From: Siphlonurus alternatus
Lineage: Eukaryota; Arthropoda; Insecta; Ephemeroptera; Siphlonuridae
Reading direction: 5' to 3'
DNA: 64,000 nt
Assembly: GCA_949825025.1 (NCBI GenBank)
Contig: OX463783.1
Coordinates: 14,357,628 to 14,421,627, forward strand
Shown: in pieces, positions 58,443-64,000 of the stretch
How positions within the stretch are numbered: position 1 is the stretch's first letter
Layout: each line of letters starts with the position of its first letter
Notes under the pieces: generated by a model
Database searches by the model: none
Told to the model about the DNA's origin: nothing
What the model saw: the letters and a program-made list of their open reading frames with translations, nothing else
Position numbers and translations under genes: made by a program

Positions 58443-58797
58443 TTAAGGGTAAGGTAACGCCACCAATGTTAAAAAAAATCCCTCTCACAAAAATTCTGAA
58501 AAAAATTTAAAATGTTCTCCTCTACACCCCCTATCAGTAGCTAAAATATCAGGTATACAAATACGATCTAGTTTTTGAGTTATGAATTTTTAAAGTTGAC
58601 CAATTTAACATGGGAGTTTCATTTCTCCATGTTAAAGTAGTCAACTTTAAAAATTTATAACTCAAAAACTAGATCGTATTTGTATACCTGATATTTTAGG
58701 TACTGATAGGGGGTATAGAGGAGAACACTTTAAATTTTTTTCAGAATTTTTGTGAGAGAGATTTTTTTTAACATTGGTGGCGTTACCTTACCCTTAA
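58443..58797. mobile_element. TTAA-flanked snap-back MITE, family 2, intact copy
   Basis: Same ends and interior as the nested copy, in the region downstream of psq. A TTAA target duplication is usual for piggyBac-type transposases, though the first bases here (GGG) are not the usual piggyBac CCC. No transposase is encoded in the window. Confidence 0.9.
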
Positions 58798-59396
58798 CTT
58801 CATACATTGCTGCATGTAGGCATCAGATTGCAAAAAAAAATCAATAATTATTGCTTTATAATACTTAGCAAAATTAATAAATTTGATATAAGGATAATGC
58901 TATATATTAAATAATTAAGTAATAAAAATATATATCATACTATCTGTTCAAACTTAGTGTGTATTTGTTAACTATACGTAATATATGATTGATGTAATAG
59001 AAAATATTTGTTATAATAAATGAATCTAAAATAAATAGTGTAAAAATTTAATTGTTAATTTTAAGGCCTTTATTAATTATAAATATTATAATCTATGGGT
59101 TCAGCATTTATATGCTATTATAGCTTATAGCTCCAAGAAACAAACAGTTGCAGGTATATGCAATTTTGGATGGAGTAAGAAAAGCGCACCACTTCTAAAA
59201 ACAAGCCCTATATATAAGTCCACAAATCTTAGATTGAAAAAACTCTCGTAAACACAGATCAGCCTCGATTAATTTATTTAAATTGTATTAAATTATTAAG
59301 ATGTTAAATTAGCAATTAATTGTCATCCTATAGTTAAATTTACACTACATGCGAATTTCTAGACGACATTGCAGTCATAACATATTATTATATTAT

Positions 59397-59635
59397 ATAT
59401 TGAATTTTATTTCACTTTTCGGACTTTTACCTTTGCCGGTGTTCGATGTAATCCTTCTGTGACTCTGTGTGTACTGTACGTGTAGTATGTTGCGATGGTC
59501 TGATGGTCACTTAGTGTTCGTGCACGTCACTAACACTTAACACTAAGTGACCATCACAACATACTATACACACAGAAGGATTACATCAAACACCGGCAAA
59601 GGTAAAAGTCCGAAAAGTGAAATAAAATTCAATAT
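59397..59635. repeat. Large near-perfect palindrome downstream of psq
   Basis: Arms of about 110 bases: GAATTTTATTTCACTTTTCG and GTAATCCTTCTGTG mirror CACAGAAGGATTAC and CGAAAAGTGAAATAAAATTC. Small differences (TGACTCTG, GGTCTGAT) in the left arm. Centre is TAGTGTTCGTGCACGTCAC. Confidence 0.88.
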
Positions 59636-60389
59636 GAATATAATCCTTTGCACGAAAAAGTTATTTACTAATATTATTATATGTAACACTTTTTTTTAAT
59701 TCTGATTATATTGTTTAATGTTTAATAGCAATTAAATAATAAAAATAAATGGAAATCAAATTGACTAAAGCCGGGGTATTACACGACACAATTTTTCTAA
59801 TAATTGCATGTGTGCATTTTTTTTTTTCTTGCAATCCATTTGTTTGTATGGAGAGGGAATTTTCTTGCAAGGAAAAATTTGTATCTAAAATTGTATCGTA
59901 GGTTTAACTTTTATTTTTATTTTATAATTATTATTTATCTAGACACATATAACTCGATCACTGATGCCTAAATAACAAATTATACATTTGAGCTGTTTTT
60001 TTAACATGTGGTCAAAAGTCACGAAAACCCATAATAAACCAACCCTTTCAAAACTACATTATATATTTATATATATAATACTACCGATGCAACCCCGGCC
60101 ATCATCCTTGCAATAAGGGAAAATTGAAGTAAAATGATTTTTAAATTAAATTTTGGATGTATTATATATTTATTTATATATTTTATAATATTATTTACAT
60201 ATTTTGTAAACATATTTTACAAAAATTCAACTAATGTGTTATACTCTAATAAATGGTGGAATAATTTTTGAATGGGCAGTCATCTTTCTCTACTTTTTCA
60301 GTCTAACGATTGAGTATTTTGTAATATAATCTATAACACACACTTCATATTTCATAAGCAATGGACAACTTGCATGTTTTTTATTGTAT

Positions 60390-60590
60390 ATATAGGACCT
60401 CAATCTATGACTGCAATTTTTGTTCATTTTTTTTAAGCACATATATAACAATAACACGCTTAAAATCAAGGGGAAAGATGATGTGACGTCATAGTCATGC
60501 AACGTCTTTCCCTATGCTTGCGTGTTAAATATTTGTATGGCTATGACGTCACAGAATTTTGCAGAACGATTTTATAGTTGTTAAGATGCA

Positions 60591-60623
<33 letters not shown>

Positions 60624-60685
60624 TGAAAAAAATGACAGTACATTTTCAAGTTTCTCTATCCAAATATATGCAATAAAAATCCCCA
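60390..60685. repeat. Family-4 snap-back element with two TGACGTCA sites
   Basis: AAAATCAAGGGGAAAGATG, the two TGACGTCA sites (60484, 60544) and a right end TCTCTATCCAAATATATGCA match family 4. A long poly-A run (about 25) begins at 60598. Confidence 0.65.
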
Positions 60686-62173
60686 ATTTTATTATTAATT
60701 GATAGCGATAGGCTAAAAACCGTATTTAAAATTTTGTCACACTGCTGAACGCAGCTTAGTGTCCTATCGCAAGTCGTGAGAAGTGAAAACAAACTTTGCA
60801 TCCTCCATCCAAAATTATAAGGACTATAATATATATTCTAATAATAATAGAGATCCGGCATTCCACCCACACAGCCATACCATTCATATTTCAAAAATAT
60901 TCCTGCGTCTATTAAGTCAGTAAAAATAGCATTTTTTAGTAAATATTATTTTATTAAATTCTAGTGACAAAAAATAGATAATGAAATTTAAGACGATACT
61001 TCTCAAATAGGCTTGTAAACTGTTGCAATTTAAAAAAAATTTCTTCATTTATCTTCAGGGAAAATTTATTACACCACTTGCATCATGGGGTCTCAACTGT
61101 AATTGTAGTTTTTTAACTCTAAATGTGTATTCAATTTTTATGCTTTTATCGGAATAACTTGAATTTTAATTTCTAATTTGGTCTTGGCTACTCAAAAAAT
61201 AAGAGAGCAAAAACGACGTTTGTAAATATTGAGATCATGTGGTAATATTATTCATTTTAGTATACTTGACTTATGTAACTGGGGAAACGTGGAAACCTCA
61301 GCTAGGATGGTCACTAATAAGTTAATAAAATTACTGAATTAAAGTTATATAATTTTTATTACACTCAATATTTTGTACTTTAAATTTAAATTAATCGAAA
61401 TTGTAATTAAATGTTGCATTTTTTACTTTCTGTAAATAATTGAAAGAAAATTTTAATTTCAGAGGATAATTAAAGTTAAAAGTTCTGATCGAGCTATTTT
61501 TCAAAATTACACCTAATAATAACTATAATTTAAATGAAGTCACAAATATGAAATTTAAGTGAGAATTTAATTTATTTTAGTAAAATACTTAATAAGTATT
61601 ATAGAAAAAAGACAACATTGATTTAAAGAAAATATTATATTGAAAAAGTAAAAATATTTGATACAGTTATTGTATTTTATTTCTTGGGTAGTGAGGAGAA
61701 AGAAAAGAGAAGGACTACGTCATTCAATCATCCATGCCTCATAACTTTGTGTAGAAGAAAACAAATAAATCGACGTTTTTGCTCTTACGGTCGTCTCTGG
61801 ATGTTCAAGCAAAAGTCAACACAATAAAGAACTTGCCAGTTGAGAGATTTGCTATAAAATTTATCAGAAAAAGAAAATACATAAAAATGTGAATATATTA
61901 TAAAATTTAGAGTTGTATAATAAATTTATTCATATTTTTTATTTTGCTTTATTGAAGAAATGTTTTTTTATTTGTTATAAATAGGGATTTTTGTATATTT
62001 AATGATAAAGTGAATGTTGTTTAAAATTTTATAGTTGTCTTTAAACTTGCATGAATTGCATTACATTCATATTTTGTGTTCCTCTTTGTTATATATTGAT
62101 ATAAGCAACCAATTAGCACAAAAATATAAATAATATCAGACCCCATTAGCGTCTGCAAGTTAAAAACTGACAT

Positions 62174-62293
62174 CTAAAGTCGTCTCCATTTATCTTTGGT
62201 TTGACGTCACGTGATCCTCCCATTAGAATTGTATTGGAAGACAAAGTTTAGGTTCGTGACGTCAAAACAAAGATAAATGCAGACGATTTTAAC
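62174..62293. repeat. Inverted repeat with two TGACGTCA sites
   Basis: AAAGTCGTCTCCATTTATCT mirrors AGATAAATGCAGACGATTTT. TGACGTCA at 62202 and 62257, one per arm, without the family-3/4 arms. Confidence 0.8.
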
Positions 62294-63744
62294 GTCTTCG
62301 ATAATTGTTTGCCGTTGAAAAAAGTATAAAAATAAGGAAAGTAGCTCAATCTTAATTATCATAAAGTAAAATTGTCATGTTTTGCATATGCAGAACTTAA
62401 TGTTTGGTGTCATAATTATTTATATAATTGCAGACAGAAAAAAATACTAAAATTACAGATAAATTGGTATAAAACTGCATTATTATACATAATATATATT
62501 TTTTTATTTATTTCATTATTATGGGTTACGTTTATTTTGTTTTTATACTCAATGAGCTGATATGAACGCCTGAAGCGCGAATAGAGGGAAAATCATGCAG
62601 GATTTCACAATTTAATATTATAAAATTGTAAGACAACTTCATTAAATAATTTTAAATTAAATTAGCAGTAGAACATTCTTTCATAAAGCTTAAAAATACT
62701 AAAAAAGAGAAATATAATTATGTATCATATATTATTTAATATATTTATAATTTCTGATACTGCACTGCTTCTAAAAAGGCAACATGAAGAAATTTATATA
62801 AGTTTATTGAAAGGTTAGTTACATAATTAAGAGTAAAATATTGACTTCGTTTTGAATTACTATATATAATATAGTAAAATACACGTATCCAGTATAATCA
62901 TGCAATATAATTATAAATAATATTGCATATTTTTTTTCCCACTTTTTCATGCAATACAGTAGCATCGTATAATTTTATAAAAACTTTTATCTTATATAGA
63001 TCTAATTGAATATACTTGCATTAAAACTATTAAAAGTAACAACCTTTATTGCAAATGTCAATTATCTTATCTGGCGATGGTATGTCTCATGCACGGTATA
63101 TTAGAAATTACAAAAATTATGTCGAATGAAATAAAATGGTATCAAAAATATACATTAATAAAATAAATGATTATTTTTATAAATTGTATTCTATTCCCCC
63201 CTTTTACCGTGTACTTATAACCTTATGTGTTTCTTCTGTAATAGTTTTTAAGCTGTATATAACTAAGCAAAGAAGAACTATTACTGAGATGTAGTGGCAA
63301 GAACTGCATAGTTTGAACTGTCGACTAAAGTTTGTTGATTTTACAACGGGTTGCTTCTTTTACACAAAAATTAAACAAGAAGGCAATACAAAACATTTTT
63401 AAAAAAATATTTTACTGTTACTTTTCAAATTATAGTTAGAGGTAAATAAGATAAGTATGGTACCCCCTCCCCACGGGAACCAAATTTTAAATTTAAAAAA
63501 AAAAATGAATTTTGGCGAATTTTTTACTTTTGCTTTCCATTTATAAGCCTATAATAATAATTATATAAATATAAATAGTGTATAATTAATTTAATTAATC
63601 AACCCTAAAATTTTAAATATAAAACTAACTGTGCATTGCATATAAAAGCGTCATCCAACAAAAAAATCAAAAGATTTTAAAAGAATTCCACGAGTTTTCA
63701 AAATATAAAAATTGGCATGCAATTTATTGCATATTTGAATAGAA

Positions 63745-63935
63745 TTCTTCAAGTAGTGTATTTTCAATTTTTTTTAGAACATTTTGAACCCTCTAAAACT
63801 CTGAAACTCGTTTTTCAAAACGCTATGACGTCATAGTCACACATGTAAGCATAGGGGAAATGCGTTATCTGAGGAGAATATATAACTGGAGGCCCTCTTA
63901 ATTATGCAATTAAAAATCATACAGGTAGACCATTC
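63745..63935. repeat. Family-4 snap-back fragment
   Basis: GAACCCTCTAAAACTCTG, TATGACGTCATAGTC (site at 63826) and AAGCATAGGGGAAATGCG resemble the 60.4 kb copy. One arm only, or truncated. Confidence 0.55.
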
Positions 63936-64000
63936 TCGAAGACTTAATATTGAATTTAAAGTATATAAACGTAATCCTAAAATTTTAGGTAAATACTTTT

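Larger units (their letters stand above)
56991..64000. other. Region downstream of psq
   Basis: About 7 kb with no convincing gene: the foldback cluster at 57205-57710, the MITE at 58443-58797, the palindrome at 59397-59635, family-4 elements at 60.4 and 63.8 kb and the inverted repeat at 62174-62293. The few small frames have no recognisable content. Confidence 0.55.

Overview
The window is animal, almost certainly insect, DNA. It is strongly AT-rich, has spliced genes with canonical GT-AG introns, and is full of short inverted-repeat (MITE or snap-back) elements. Two BTB transcription-factor genes can be reconstructed exon by exon, and both are recognisable. longitudinals lacking (lola) lies on the minus strand across roughly 1.7-43.4 kb. 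pipsqueak (psq) lies on the plus strand across roughly 47.3-57.0 kb. They are divergent, with start codons about 9.1 kb apart; the same two genes are neighbours in Drosophila. The order of insect cannot be settled from these sequences.

lola reads from right to left. There is a probable noncoding first exon near 43.4 kb, a first BTB exon (39983-40178), and a second exon with the rest of the BTB domain and a basic/acidic linker (38861-39566). That exon ends one base into a codon. Downstream are ten mutually exclusive terminal exons whose coding parts all start with the remaining two bases of a codon. One encodes a psq-type helix-turn-helix (36485-36939). Nine encode a C2HC plus C2H2 zinc-finger pair (between 1675 and 17704). 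A GC-rich 120-base exon (29352-29471) fits as an optional in-frame insert. Each terminal exon would give the shared BTB protein a different DNA-binding end (about 386-445 residues). Drosophila lola works the same way, partly by trans-splicing. More zinc-finger exons probably lie left of position 1.

psq is complete: five coding exons give a 562-residue protein with an N-terminal BTB domain and four tandem psq-type DNA-binding repeats. Its 5' region is loaded with GAGAG/CTCTC, the kind of site that Psq and GAGA factor bind. Its 3' UTR contains a strong hairpin and three AATAAA signals.

The space between and inside the genes is non-coding. The first lola intron (40.4-42.8 kb) has a dense, unexplained cluster of ACCGGT palindromes, resembling Grainyhead-type sites. 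The long lola intron (17.7-29.4 kb) has three GA/CT-rich blocks like the psq 5' region. Several snap-back families recur, including a TTAA-flanked family (three copies, one nested inside another element) and a family carrying TGACGTCA palindromes. Two degenerate non-LTR retrotransposon C-terminal fragments are visible. No tRNA, rRNA, CRISPR array or viral gene was recognised.
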